A stretch of DNA of 64,000 nt from Orlajensenia stereocauli (GTDB lineage: Bacteria; Actinomycetota; Actinomycetes; Actinomycetales; Microbacteriaceae), in the NCBI RefSeq assembly GCF_039548895.1, contig NZ_JBCLVG010000002.1; one strand, 5' to 3'. Positions 24,013 through 32,185 of the stretch are shown here, one piece after another. How positions within the stretch are numbered: position 1 is the first letter of the stretch; every line of letters begins with the position of its first letter. Position numbers and translations under genes: made by a program. The notes beneath the pieces are model-generated. The model was not told the origin of the DNA and made no database searches. It was given only the letters and a program-made list of their open reading frames with translations.

Positions 24013-25557
24013 ATGTCTTCGAATACCTCAGCTCCCGCGGCGGCTCCCACCGTCGCGTCGGGTGCCGCATCCGGTGCCCCCGACCACTCGTCCCGCCGCT
24101 GGTGGACGCTCTCGGTCGTCGCCCTCGCCCAGCTCATGGTCGTGCTCGACTCCACCGTCGTGAACATCGCTCTGCCGGCTGCACAGGCCGACCTCGGCTT
24201 CTCCGACGCCGACCGCCAGTGGGTGATCACGGCCTACTCGCTCGCCTTCGGCAGCCTGCTGCTGCTCGGCGGCCGTCTCTCCGACCTGATGGGGCGCAAG
24301 CGCACCTTCATCATCGGCCTGATCGGCTTCGCCGTGGCCTCGGCCCTCGGTGGTGCAGCCGACACCTTCGGCCTGCTCGTCGGAGCCCGTGCCCTGCAGG
24401 GTGCTTTCGGTGCGCTGCTCGCGCCCACCGCCCTCGCCGTGCTCACCACCACGTTCACCGTCCCGAAGGAGCGCGCCCGCGCCTTCGGTGTCTTCGGCGC
24501 CATCGCCGGGGCCGGTGGAGCCGTCGGCCTGCTGCTCGGAGGCGTGCTCACCGAGAACTTCAACTGGCGCTGGAACCTCTACATCAACGTCTTCATCGCC
24601 ATCATCGCGGTGATCGGCGCCATGATCTTCGTCGTCAACGCGAAGCGGGTCGGCCCGCGCCCGAAGCTCGACGTTCCGGGAACCATCCTGGTCTCCGCGG
24701 CCCTGTTCTCACTGGTCTACGGCTTCTCGAACGCCGAGTCCGACGGCTGGGACTCGCCGCTCACGTGGGGCTACCTGGCGGCATCCGCGATCCTGCTGGT
24801 GGTCTTCGTGCTCTGGCAGATGCGCGCGAAGCACCCGCTGCTGCCGCTCTCGATCGTGCTCGACCGCAACCGCGGCGCCGCGTACAGCTCGGTGCTCATC
24901 GCCGGCGCCGGCATGTTCGGCATCTTCCTGTTCGTGACCTACTACCTGCAGGCGTCGCTGGGCTATTCGCCCATCCAGACCGGGCTGTCGTTCCTGCCGA
25001 TGATCGCGATGCTGGTCCTTGCAGCCCAGCTCTCCACCAACATCTTCGTGCCGCGCTTCGGGCCGAAGATCATGGTTCCGTTCGGCATGGCACTCGGCGC
25101 CATCGGCATGGTCTACCTCACGCATCTCGGCCTCGACAGCACCTACGCAGCCGACGTGCTGCCGCCGCTGATGATCCTCGGGTTCGCCATGGGATCGATC
25201 ATGCCGGCATCGATGCAGACGGCCACCCTCGGCGTCGACCGCGAGTTCGCCGGAGTGGCCTCCGCCATGGTGAACACGAGCCAGCAGGTCGGTGGATCGA
25301 TCGGCACAGCGTTGCTCAACACGCTGGCAGCCACGGCTGCGGCTGACTACCTGGCCGCCCACCTGCCGACGACGGCTTCGGTCGCGGCGGAGGCCGCCGT
25401 GCACAGCTACGCCGTGGCCTACTGGTGGGGTGCCGGGTTCTTCGCCTTCGGGGCCGTCCTCTCGGCGTTGCTGTTCAAGCGTCGCGCGCACTCGGCGCTG
25501 TCGTCGAACCATACGCCTGTGGCTCAGACGGATGCCGCTCCGGTGCTCGCGCACTAG
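24013..25557 (+). CDS. DHA2-family MFS drug exporter (EmrB/QacA type)
   Basis: 514 residues, about 14 membrane helices. Helix 1 has VVLDSTVVNIALPA, the DHA2 signature. Loop 2-3 carries GGRLSDLMGRKR (motif A), and helix 5 has GAIAGAGGAVGLLLGG (motif C of antiporters). The family exports lipophilic drugs or cations with protons. The first 25 residues are a Ser/Ala/Pro-rich cytoplasmic leader. It is controlled from a shared region with the divergent TetR gene. The 3' end runs into a 14-bp hairpin within repeat F. Confidence 0.93.
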   Translation: MSSNTSAPAAAPTVASGAASGAPDHSSRRWWTLSVVALAQLMVVLDSTVVNIALPAAQADLGFSDADRQWVITAYSLAFGSLLLLGGRLSDLMGRKRTFIIGLIGFAVASALGGAADTFGLLVGARALQGAFGALLAPTALAVLTTTFTVPKERARAFGVFGAIAGAGGAVGLLLGGVLTENFNWRWNLYINVFIAIIAVIGAMIFVVNAKRVGPRPKLDVPGTILVSAALFSLVYGFSNAESDGWDSPLTWGYLAASAILLVVFVLWQMRAKHPLLPLSIVLDRNRGAAYSSVLIAGAGMFGIFLFVTYYLQASLGYSPIQTGLSFLPMIAMLVLAAQLSTNIFVPRFGPKIMVPFGMALGAIGMVYLTHLGLDSTYAADVLPPLMILGFAMGSIMPASMQTATLGVDREFAGVASAMVNTSQQVGGSIGTALLNTLAATAAADYLAAHLPTTASVAAEAAVHSYAVAYWWGAGFFAFGAVLSALLFKRRAHSALSSNHTPVAQTDAAPVLAH

Positions 25558-25580
25558 TCGGCGCCCGTTCGCTCGAGTTC

Positions 25581-25619
25581 CGCCCGAAGCGCACTGTGAT
25601 CGTCGGTGCGCTTCGGGCG
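25581..25619 (+). terminator. 14-bp hairpin inside repeat F
   Basis: Perfect stem 25581-25594 against 25606-25619 with an 11-nt loop, built from the CGAAGCGC/GCGCTTCG inner arms of the repeat family. It can terminate the MFS gene and, in reverse, the convergent aminotransferase gene. Confidence 0.65.
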
Positions 25620-25718
25620 CGGACTTCGTCCGGCCCTCAGCGGGCGGGGGAGCGCGGACTTCGTCCGGCCCTCAGCGGGCGGGGGAGCGCGGACTTCGTC
25701 CGGCCCTCAGCGGGCGGA
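25619..25718. repeat. intergenic cruciform repeat, locus F: 35-bp tandem array
   Basis: Three head-to-tail copies of a 35-bp unit (25619-25653, 25654-25688 and a truncated copy from 25689) that begins GCGGACTTCGTCCGG and ends CAGCGGGCGGGGGAGC. Each is a type-A half; the first two are identical. Convergent gap between the MFS and aminotransferase genes. Confidence 0.9.
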
Positions 25719-25747
25719 GGTGCCTTCGGCGAGCGCGACGGGGCGGG

Positions 25748-26959
25748 TCAGGCCAACAGCTCGCGCAGCGCCTCGAGCAGTCGATCGATCTCGTTCGCGG
25801 TCGTGTACGGCGCGAGGCCGATGCGCAGTCCGCCGGCGTCGCCGAGGCCCAGGAGCCGACTGGCCTCGAGGGCGTAGAAGTTGCCAGCGGGCGCCAGGAT
25901 CTCGCCCTCGTTGAGGGCGCGGTAGAGGGCTGATGCCGCACGCTCGTCTGTCGGGTCGTCCGCTGTGATGAGCACAGTGGGCGTGCGGTGCTTCGCACGC
26001 GACCACACCGTGACAGGCAGCATCGCCAGACCGGCCTCGAGCCGCTCGAGCAGCGCCGACTCGTGTCGCTCCAGAGCCGCGAACGACGCCGCGAGGCGCT
26101 CGCGACGCGTGCCGGCAGCGTCGGTGTCGAGCGAGGCGAGCACGTCGACGGCCTCCGTGACGCCCGCCATGATCTCGTAGGGCAGCGTTCCGAACTCGAA
26201 TCGCTCGGGAACGGCATCCGTCGACGGCAGCAGCTTGTCGTTCTGGAGAGAGCCGAGCAGCTCGGGCGACGCCGCCAGCACTCCGCAGTGCGGTCCGAGG
26301 AACTTGTACGGCGAGCACATGAGGAAGTCGGCTCCCCAGGCGTCGAGGTCGACGAGCTCATGGGCGGCGTAGTGCACCGCATCGACGTAGAGCAGGGCGC
26401 CGGAGGCGTGCACCCGCTCGGCGATCGCCGCGATGTCGGGCATCGTGCCGATGAGGTTGGAGGCTGCAGTCACGGCCACCAGTCGCGTGCGGTCGCTGAG
26501 CACGGCGGCGATCGCATCCGTCGACAGTTCGCTCGTCGGCACGTCGAAGTCGACCCAGCGAACGGTGGCACCGGCGCGCTCGGCAGCCTGCACCCAGGGC
26601 CGCACGTTGGAATCGTGGTCGAGGCGGGTGACCACGACCTCGTCGCCGGGCCCCCAGCCGTGCGCGAGGGTGCGCGAGAAGTCGTAGCAGAGGGCCGTGG
26701 CGCTGCGTCCGTAGACGATGCCGCGCGGGTCCGCACCGAGCAGGTCGGCCATGGCCTGCCTGAAGGCCAGCACCACTGCATCGGCGGTGCGCTCCGAGTC
26801 GCCGACGGCCCCGCGGTTCGACAGCGGACCGGTGAGGGTCCTGGCGATGGCCTCGCCGACGGATGCCGGAGTCTGCGTTCCGCCCGGACCTTCGAAGTGC
26901 GCCACCCCGTCGTCGAGGGCGGGGAAGAGCGAACGGATGCGATCGACGTCGTAGGCCAT
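25748..26959 (-). CDS. class V aminotransferase, cysteine-desulfurase-like
   Basis: 403 residues, PLP fold type I. The PLP lysine lies in MCSPYKFLGPHCGVL. VDAVHYAAHELVD holds the PLP-ring Asp and His. The C-terminal GGLRIGLAPYTTANEIDRLL replaces the mobile catalytic-Cys loop of IscS/SufS, so no desulfurase cysteine is present at the usual place. This matches the VC1184-like branch of the family, which has no firmly assigned reaction. TAGGCT (minus strand, 26967-26972) lies 7 nt before the ATG. The divergent gene at 27006 uses its own -10 box 22 nt away. Confidence 0.88.
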   Translation of the reverse strand: MAYDVDRIRSLFPALDDGVAHFEGPGGTQTPASVGEAIARTLTGPLSNRGAVGDSERTADAVVLAFRQAMADLLGADPRGIVYGRSATALCYDFSRTLAHGWGPGDEVVVTRLDHDSNVRPWVQAAERAGATVRWVDFDVPTSELSTDAIAAVLSDRTRLVAVTAASNLIGTMPDIAAIAERVHASGALLYVDAVHYAAHELVDLDAWGADFLMCSPYKFLGPHCGVLAASPELLGSLQNDKLLPSTDAVPERFEFGTLPYEIMAGVTEAVDVLASLDTDAAGTRRERLAASFAALERHESALLERLEAGLAMLPVTVWSRAKHRTPTVLITADDPTDERAASALYRALNEGEILAPAGNFYALEASRLLGLGDAGGLRIGLAPYTTANEIDRLLEALRELLA

Positions 26960-26966
26960 GAGAATC

Positions 26967-26999
26967 AGCCTAGGGTCGCCGGTCCGGCCTCGATAGCAT
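26967..26999. promoter_or_regulatory. back-to-back leaderless promoters
   Basis: TAGGCT on the minus strand (26967-26972) is 7 nt before ATG 26959, and TAGCAT on the plus strand (26994-26999) is 6 nt before ATG 27006. Two genes start within 47 nt with no room for leaders. Confidence 0.6.
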
Positions 27000-27005
27000 G
27001 ACGGG

Positions 27006-28439
27006 ATGTCCACCGAGAACGTGGTCGAGCCGCGACGCGCCGCTGGAGGTCGTCGGCGATTCTCGGTGAGCTCGATGCTCGACGGGTTCTTCTTCATCTT
27101 CGCGGCGCTCGCCGCCGTCTGGCTGGCCACGATCGTGTTCGGCGAGAGCTTCCAGTGGCGGTGGGCGTCGCTGCTGTACTTCATCGTGTTCTGGGTGCTG
27201 CTGGCCTACCTCGTGCTCCCGCGGCTGCATCGCATCCTCACCACGATCTACGTGCCCGACTACTTCATCGGCCGTGCCCGCACCAGCGACGGGCTTCTCG
27301 GCGATCCGGTGAACCTCGCCCTGCTCGGCAGTGAGGCGGAGGTGCACGCTGCTCTGATCGCCGCAGGCTGGACCCGAGCCGACGACGTGACGGCCGGGTC
27401 GAGCCTGCGCATCGTCTCGTCGACCATCACGCGGCGCTCCTACGACGAGGCCCCGGTGAGTCCGCTGTTCCTGTTCGGGCGCCAGCAGGACTTCGCCTAC
27501 CAGCAGGAGGTCGCGGGCAACCCGGCCAAGCGTCACCACGTGAGGTTCTGGCGCTGCCCGGACGACTGGCTGCTTCCCGGTGGGCGCCGCGTGGAGTGGC
27601 TCGCCGCCGGCACCTTCGATCGTGCCGTGGGGCTCTCGCTGTTCACCCTGCAGATCACGCACAAGATCGACGCAGACACCGACATCGAGCGCGACCACAT
27701 CATCGCCAGCATCACCGAAGCCGTTCCCGGCACGCGCCTCGACGTCATCCGCGACTTCTCGACCGGCTATCACTCGCGGAACGGCGGCGGCGACTCCATC
27801 ACCACCGACGGCGACATGCCGATCGTCGACCTGCGCACCGACATCGGGGACACGGATGCCGGCCCGGGGGCATCCGCGGTCCGCATGCCGTCGCAGAGCG
27901 CGCCGGCCTCCCCGGCGCTCCCAGGCGAGAAGCGCGCCGCCTTCGAGAGCTCGCTCGACCTCGCGCGCCCCGTGGCCGCGGCGCCCACGGCCAAGCGTCC
28001 GTCGACCATCACGATGGGTGCGGTGCTCATCGTGCTGCGCGTGATCGGCGGCTCGGCCTGGCTGGTGCAGTTGGCGACGGAGTGGGACAGCATCGTACGC
28101 AACGCCCGCGTCGACATCGAGGCCGTCGACCCCGCAGCCGCGCAGAGCCTCGCCCACGCCGTGCTCTGGGTCATCGTCGGCGTCGGCATCCTCGTGCTCA
28201 TCGTCGAGCTCGGCGTCGTGCTGCTGGTCTACCGCGGGGTCAACTGGGCGCGCCTGTTCGTGCTCGTCGTCGCGACGCTCGGCATCATCGTGGCAGCCGT
28301 CGACGTGGCCGCGGGCGGAGAGGGCATCACCCTGCGCACCACGCTGATCACGCTGTCGCTCGACATCCTCATCCTGCTGGCGTTGTCGAGCCGCTCGGCC
28401 AGGGCATACTCGCGGCGCACGAAGCCGCCGGTCGAGTAG
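27006..28439 (+). CDS. LssY C-terminal domain membrane protein
   Basis: 477 residues. Two N-terminal helices (about residues 26-46 and 52-70) precede a cytoplasmic or extracytoplasmic domain with EVHAALIAAGWTRADDV, PVSPLFLFGRQQDFAYQ, HHVRFWRCPDD and AGTFDRAVGL, the LssY_C pattern seen at the end of LssY and related phosphatase/lipid-secretion proteins. After an Ala/Pro linker (about 285-330) come four more helices. No enzymatic motif was found. Role is unknown; membrane location is firm. Confidence 0.8.
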   Translation: MSTENVVEPRRAAGGRRRFSVSSMLDGFFFIFAALAAVWLATIVFGESFQWRWASLLYFIVFWVLLAYLVLPRLHRILTTIYVPDYFIGRARTSDGLLGDPVNLALLGSEAEVHAALIAAGWTRADDVTAGSSLRIVSSTITRRSYDEAPVSPLFLFGRQQDFAYQQEVAGNPAKRHHVRFWRCPDDWLLPGGRRVEWLAAGTFDRAVGLSLFTLQITHKIDADTDIERDHIIASITEAVPGTRLDVIRDFSTGYHSRNGGGDSITTDGDMPIVDLRTDIGDTDAGPGASAVRMPSQSAPASPALPGEKRAAFESSLDLARPVAAAPTAKRPSTITMGAVLIVLRVIGGSAWLVQLATEWDSIVRNARVDIEAVDPAAAQSLAHAVLWVIVGVGILVLIVELGVVLLVYRGVNWARLFVLVVATLGIIVAAVDVAAGGEGITLRTTLITLSLDILILLALSSRSARAYSRRTKPPVE

Positions 28440-28478
28440 GCGGCGAGCGGCGGGAGGGCGGCGTCGGGCGACCCTCGA

Positions 28479-29393
28479 TCAGCGGGGAGCGGATGCCGCC
28501 GCGTGCGCCTCGCAGTACACCGGGGCAGCTGCAGCGCAGCCCTCGCACACCACGAGCTGCTCGCGGCACGACAGGTCGGTGCAGTTCTGCATCCGTTTCG
28601 TCGCCGTTCCATCGACCACGCAGTGACCGATGACGGCGGCATGGTCGCTGAAATCGACGGATCCGCGCTTGTCGAAGACGTAGAGCGAGCCCTCCCAGAG
28701 ACCGTCGTCGCCTCGGGCCTCGCCGTATCGCACGATGCCGCCGTCGAGCTGGTACACCTCGCCGAAGCCGCGGCTCACCATGAGGCTCGAGAGCACTTCG
28801 CACCGGATGCCGCCAGTGCAGTAGGTGACGACAGGTCGGCCCTTCAGCTCGTCGTACTTGCCGCTGTCGAGCTCGGCGACGAAGTCGGAGGTGGTGGCGA
28901 CATCCGGAACCACGGCGTTCGCGAAGTGACCGATCGCGGCCTCGAAGGCGTTGCGTCCGTCGAAGAAGACGACGTCGTCTCCACGCTCGGCGACGAGCGC
29001 GTCGAGGGCATCGGGATCGAGGTGCGTGCCGCCGCCGACGATGCCGTGCTCATCGACCCGCAGCTCGCCGGGGGCGCCGAACGAGACCAGCTCGTCGCGC
29101 ACCTTGACGCTGAGCTTGGGGAAGTCGATGCTGAGGCCGTCGTCGTCGAGCCCGCGGCCCTCGCTCCACTTCACGTCGAGGTGCTTGAAGGCGGGGTAGT
29201 CGCGGGTCTTGCGCAGGTATCGCTTGACAGCCTTGATCTCGCCGCCGATCGTGCCGTTGATGCCGTCCTTCGAGAGGATGATGCGGCCGCGGATGCCCAG
29301 CAGTTCGGCCAGGTCGCGCTGCCAGAGGCGCACGGCGTCGGGGTCGGCCAAGGGCGTGAACGCGTAGAAGAGCAGGATCTTGGCGGTGGCCAT
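28479..29393 (-). CDS. trhO: tRNA U34 hydroxylase, rhodanese family (TrhO)
   Basis: 304 residues. The N-terminal TrhO domain contains LSKDGINGTIGGE and the second domain is a rhodanese with the active-site loop CTGGIRCE (C192, C198). TrhO makes 5-hydroxyuridine at tRNA wobble position 34 using oxygen. The C-terminal Cys-rich segment (MQNCTDLSCREQLVVCEGC) is present in many members and may bind zinc. CAGAAT (minus strand, 29400-29405) lies 6 nt before the ATG, so a leaderless start is possible. It converges with the LssY_C gene. Confidence 0.93.
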   Translation of the reverse strand: MATAKILLFYAFTPLADPDAVRLWQRDLAELLGIRGRIILSKDGINGTIGGEIKAVKRYLRKTRDYPAFKHLDVKWSEGRGLDDDGLSIDFPKLSVKVRDELVSFGAPGELRVDEHGIVGGGTHLDPDALDALVAERGDDVVFFDGRNAFEAAIGHFANAVVPDVATTSDFVAELDSGKYDELKGRPVVTYCTGGIRCEVLSSLMVSRGFGEVYQLDGGIVRYGEARGDDGLWEGSLYVFDKRGSVDFSDHAAVIGHCVVDGTATKRMQNCTDLSCREQLVVCEGCAAAAPVYCEAHAAASAPR

Positions 29394-29575
29394 CCGTCCA
29401 TTCTGCCGCCTCGCGATCAGCGGGCCTGAGCGTTCGGTGCACGTCGCGTGTGCGTTCGGCTGATGCGAGGGGCAAGCCCTTGCGGGTGGACGGATGGGGT
29501 GGTTGCGTTGCGAGGGCGGCATCCGGTGGGCGATCGGCTCATCCGGACCCCCAACAGCCGCGTCGAAGGAGACCG

Positions 29576-30112
29576 ATGTTCAACTACGACCCGTACGCCG
29601 AGCTCGCGAGACTGCGCGACTTCGCACCGCTGACCCTCACGAGCGACGACCTCGCACCGGGCGCCGCGCTCGCGAAGGCGCAGTGGGACGAGGGGATGGG
29701 CGGATCCGACATCTCGCCGCAGCTGTCGTGGAGCGGCGCCCCGGCCGAGACGCAGAGCTACGCCGTGTCGATCTTCGATCCGGATGCGCCGACGGGCTCC
29801 GGCTTCTGGCACTGGGCGGTCTACGACATCCCGGCATCCGTCTCCTCACTGGGGACAGGAGCGGGCTCACCCGGCAGCGCCGAACTTCCGGCCGGAGCGG
29901 TCACACTCCCGAACGAGAAGCGGCTCACCTCCTACAGCGGCGCGGCGCCTCCTCCGGCAACCGGGACGCATCGCTACTTCATCGTCGTGACGGCGCTCGA
30001 CGTTCCGCATCTCGACATCCCCGACGGTGCGACCCCCGCCGTGCTCGGCTTCAACGCGCATTTCCACGGCGTGGCCCGCGGAATCCTGATGGGAACCGCC
30101 TCGAGCGACTGA
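29576..30112 (+). CDS. YbhB/YbcL family (PEBP, Raf-kinase-inhibitor-like) protein
   Basis: 178 residues. FDPDAPTGSGFWHWAVYDIPA is the central ligand-binding signature (read as DPDAPTGSGFWHW plus VYDIP), with ISPQLSWSGAP before it and GTHRYFIVVTALDV after it. No signal peptide, so cytoplasmic. Function in bacteria is unclear; such proteins bind anionic groups. AAGGAG (29566-29571) is the Shine-Dalgarno of ATG 29576. The stop codon lies in a degenerate copy of the intergenic repeat. Confidence 0.92.
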   Translation: MFNYDPYAELARLRDFAPLTLTSDDLAPGAALAKAQWDEGMGGSDISPQLSWSGAPAETQSYAVSIFDPDAPTGSGFWHWAVYDIPASVSSLGTGAGSPGSAELPAGAVTLPNEKRLTSYSGAAPPPATGTHRYFIVVTALDVPHLDIPDGATPAVLGFNAHFHGVARGILMGTASSD

Positions 30113-30159
30113 GGCCCTTCCGCTCGCCGAAGGCAGCGACCGAGGCGTCGTCGAAGCGC
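30107..30159. repeat. intergenic cruciform repeat, locus G (degenerate)
   Basis: A decayed A-like half, recognisable by GACTGAGGCCC at the left end, GCAGCGACCG inside and TCGAAGCGC at the right end, between convergent genes. Confidence 0.5.
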
Positions 30160-30186
30160 ACCCCGGGGCGCACCCCGGAGCGCCGG

Positions 30187-30825
30187 CTAGTGCTTGTTGC
30201 CGCTCAGCGCCAGCACGCCGCCGAGGCCGATCATCATGACGCCGCCCGTCGCCGAGAGCGTCGAGATGCGCTTCGGAGACTTGGCGAACCAGTCGCGCGC
30301 GGTGCCGGCCGCGAGCGCCCAGACGCTGTCGCAGCAGAGTGCCAGTACAACGAAGACGGCGCCGAGCTCAGCCATCTGCAGAGGCACGGAGCCCTGGGAG
30401 TAGTCGACGAACTGCGGCAGCACCGCCACGAAGAACGCGATGGTCTTGGGGTTGGTCACGCCGACGATGAAGCCCTCACCCAGCAGGCGCCACGGTGAGC
30501 GTGGTGCAACCTCGCCGGTGGCGGCCGCTGCAGCGTCATGGCGGTGCCGGATGGCTTGGACGCCGAGGTAGACCAGGTAGGCGGCGCCGGCCAGCTTCAC
30601 GACGGTGAAGATGACGACGGACTGGGCGACGAGTGCGCCGACACCGAGGGCGACGGCAGCCACGAGGGGCAGCATCCCGAGCGCGTTGCCGACGACGCTG
30701 AGGAATCCGCCGAGCTTGCCGAGCGCGAGTGACCGGCCTATGACGAACAGCACGCTCGGACCCGGAATCACGATGAGCACCACGGATGCCAGCACGAAGG
30801 CGAGCAGGTTCGAGGTGGGGATCAC
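30187..30825 (-). CDS. LysE/RhtB family amino-acid exporter
   Basis: 212 residues, six membrane helices. The IPGPSVLFVIGRSLALGKLGG motif in the first loop is the LysE signature, and VTNPKTIAFFVAVLPQFVD is the conserved second block. Family members export basic or hydrophobic amino acids. The substrate cannot be told. GTG start at 30825 with TACGAT (minus strand, 30832-30837) 6 nt upstream; leaderless. Confidence 0.93.
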   Translation of the reverse strand: MIPTSNLLAFVLASVVLIVIPGPSVLFVIGRSLALGKLGGFLSVVGNALGMLPLVAAVALGVGALVAQSVVIFTVVKLAGAAYLVYLGVQAIRHRHDAAAAATGEVAPRSPWRLLGEGFIVGVTNPKTIAFFVAVLPQFVDYSQGSVPLQMAELGAVFVVLALCCDSVWALAAGTARDWFAKSPKRISTLSATGGVMMIGLGGVLALSGNKH

Positions 30826-30926
30826 CCGTAGATCGTAGCGCCGCCGCGCGCGCCTGTTCCTCGGCTGCGCGCCCGAAACTCCGGGAGCGCGGCGGAGGAA
30901 CGACCGCGCGGGCTAGCGTGGCATCC

Positions 30927-32009
30927 GTGACCGACGCAACGCAGACCCCGGATGCCGCCCCCGCCGCCCCCGAGGTGCTCGCCTCCGTCACCGACGGCGT
31001 CGGCCGCATCACCCTCAACCGGCCGCGAGCCCTGAACGCCCTGAGCTACGAGATGGTCGGCACCATCGCCGGCCACCTCGGGGCCTGGCGCGATGACGCC
31101 GAGGTCGCTCTCGTGGTGCTCGACGGAGCCGGCGACCGCGGGTTCTGCGCCGGCGGTGACATCCGCGCCCTCTGGGAGAACGCGACGGCGGGCAGCAACT
31201 CCGACTCGCGCACCTTCTTCCGGGAGGAGTACCACCTCAACGCGCTCATCGCCCGCTACCCGAAGCCCGTGGTCGCGCTGATGGACGGAATCACCATGGG
31301 CGGCGGCATCGGGCTCGCCGGTCACGCGTCCATCCGCATCGTCACCGAACGGTCGAAGCTCGCCATGCCCGAGACCCGCATCGGCTTCAGCCCCGACGTC
31401 GGCGGCACCTGGCTGCTCGGCCGGGCTCCGGGCGAGCTCGGCACCTTCCTCGGCCTGAACGCGGCCACCATGGGCGCCGCCGATGCCATCGCCGCCGGCT
31501 TCGCCGACTACCTCGTGCCGAGCGCCTCGCTCCCGCACCTGCTGCAGGCCCTGCAGGAGAGGGCAGACCCGGGCTCGCCGCCCGAGATCGTGCTGCTCTT
31601 CGACGAGACGCCCGAGCGCAGCGAGCTCGAGGCCCAGCGCGGCTGGATCGACGCCTGCTACTCGGCGCCGACAGTCGTCGAGATCATCGCCCGCCTGCGC
31701 GACCGCCCCGAGCCCGAGGCCGCCCGCGCCGCCGACGAACTCGCCACCCTCTCACCGACCGGGCTCACCGCCACCCTCGCGGGCATCCGGTCCGCGCGTG
31801 CTGCGTCGACCCTCGAGCAGGCACTCGATAGCGAGTATCGCGCCGTGGCCTGGCTCATCGAACAGCCCGATCTGCGCGAGGGCATCCGTGCCCAGGTGGT
31901 CGATAAGGATCGCGCGCCGAACTGGAATCCGGCGACTCTCGCCGACATCGACACGGATGCCGTCCTGGCCGCCATCTCGCAGGAGCCGGCCGAGCCGCTC
32001 TGGGGCTGA
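30927..32009 (+). CDS. enoyl-CoA hydratase/3-hydroxyisobutyryl-CoA hydrolase family enzyme
   Basis: 360 residues, crotonase fold. The oxyanion-hole segments are DRGFCAGGDIRALWE and MDGITMGGGIGLAGHAS. The catalytic-region PETRIGFSPDVGGTWLLGR with Glu and Asp, and the C-terminal EQPDLREGIRAQVVDKDRAPNW block, identify the 3-hydroxyisobutyryl-CoA hydrolase branch of valine breakdown, whose product leads to propionyl-CoA. That fits the methylcitrate genes next door. The GTG at 30927 follows TAGCGT (30914-30919) by 7 nt and is probably leaderless; the frame extends upstream but without a start signal. Confidence 0.9.
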   Translation: MTDATQTPDAAPAAPEVLASVTDGVGRITLNRPRALNALSYEMVGTIAGHLGAWRDDAEVALVVLDGAGDRGFCAGGDIRALWENATAGSNSDSRTFFREEYHLNALIARYPKPVVALMDGITMGGGIGLAGHASIRIVTERSKLAMPETRIGFSPDVGGTWLLGRAPGELGTFLGLNAATMGAADAIAAGFADYLVPSASLPHLLQALQERADPGSPPEIVLLFDETPERSELEAQRGWIDACYSAPTVVEIIARLRDRPEPEAARAADELATLSPTGLTATLAGIRSARAASTLEQALDSEYRAVAWLIEQPDLREGIRAQVVDKDRAPNWNPATLADIDTDAVLAAISQEPAEPLWG

Positions 32010-32185
32010 CCGCCGTCCGGGCGCAGCGGGGCTGGAAGCCTTCCGGCGCGCGCCTCTAACGCGGCCGTCGACCCCATCGTGCGTCGACGACGGGGAGAGG
32101 ATGCCTCAGATGCGGCATCCGTCAACCCCCCGACTGAAACCGCTCCCGGATATGCCCCTGACGGCTTGTCGGATACCGTGGGAGC

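Noticed and set aside
25619..25718. Possible CRISPR-like array
   Set aside because: The units are directly adjacent, with no spacers, and are part of the dispersed intergenic repeat family.
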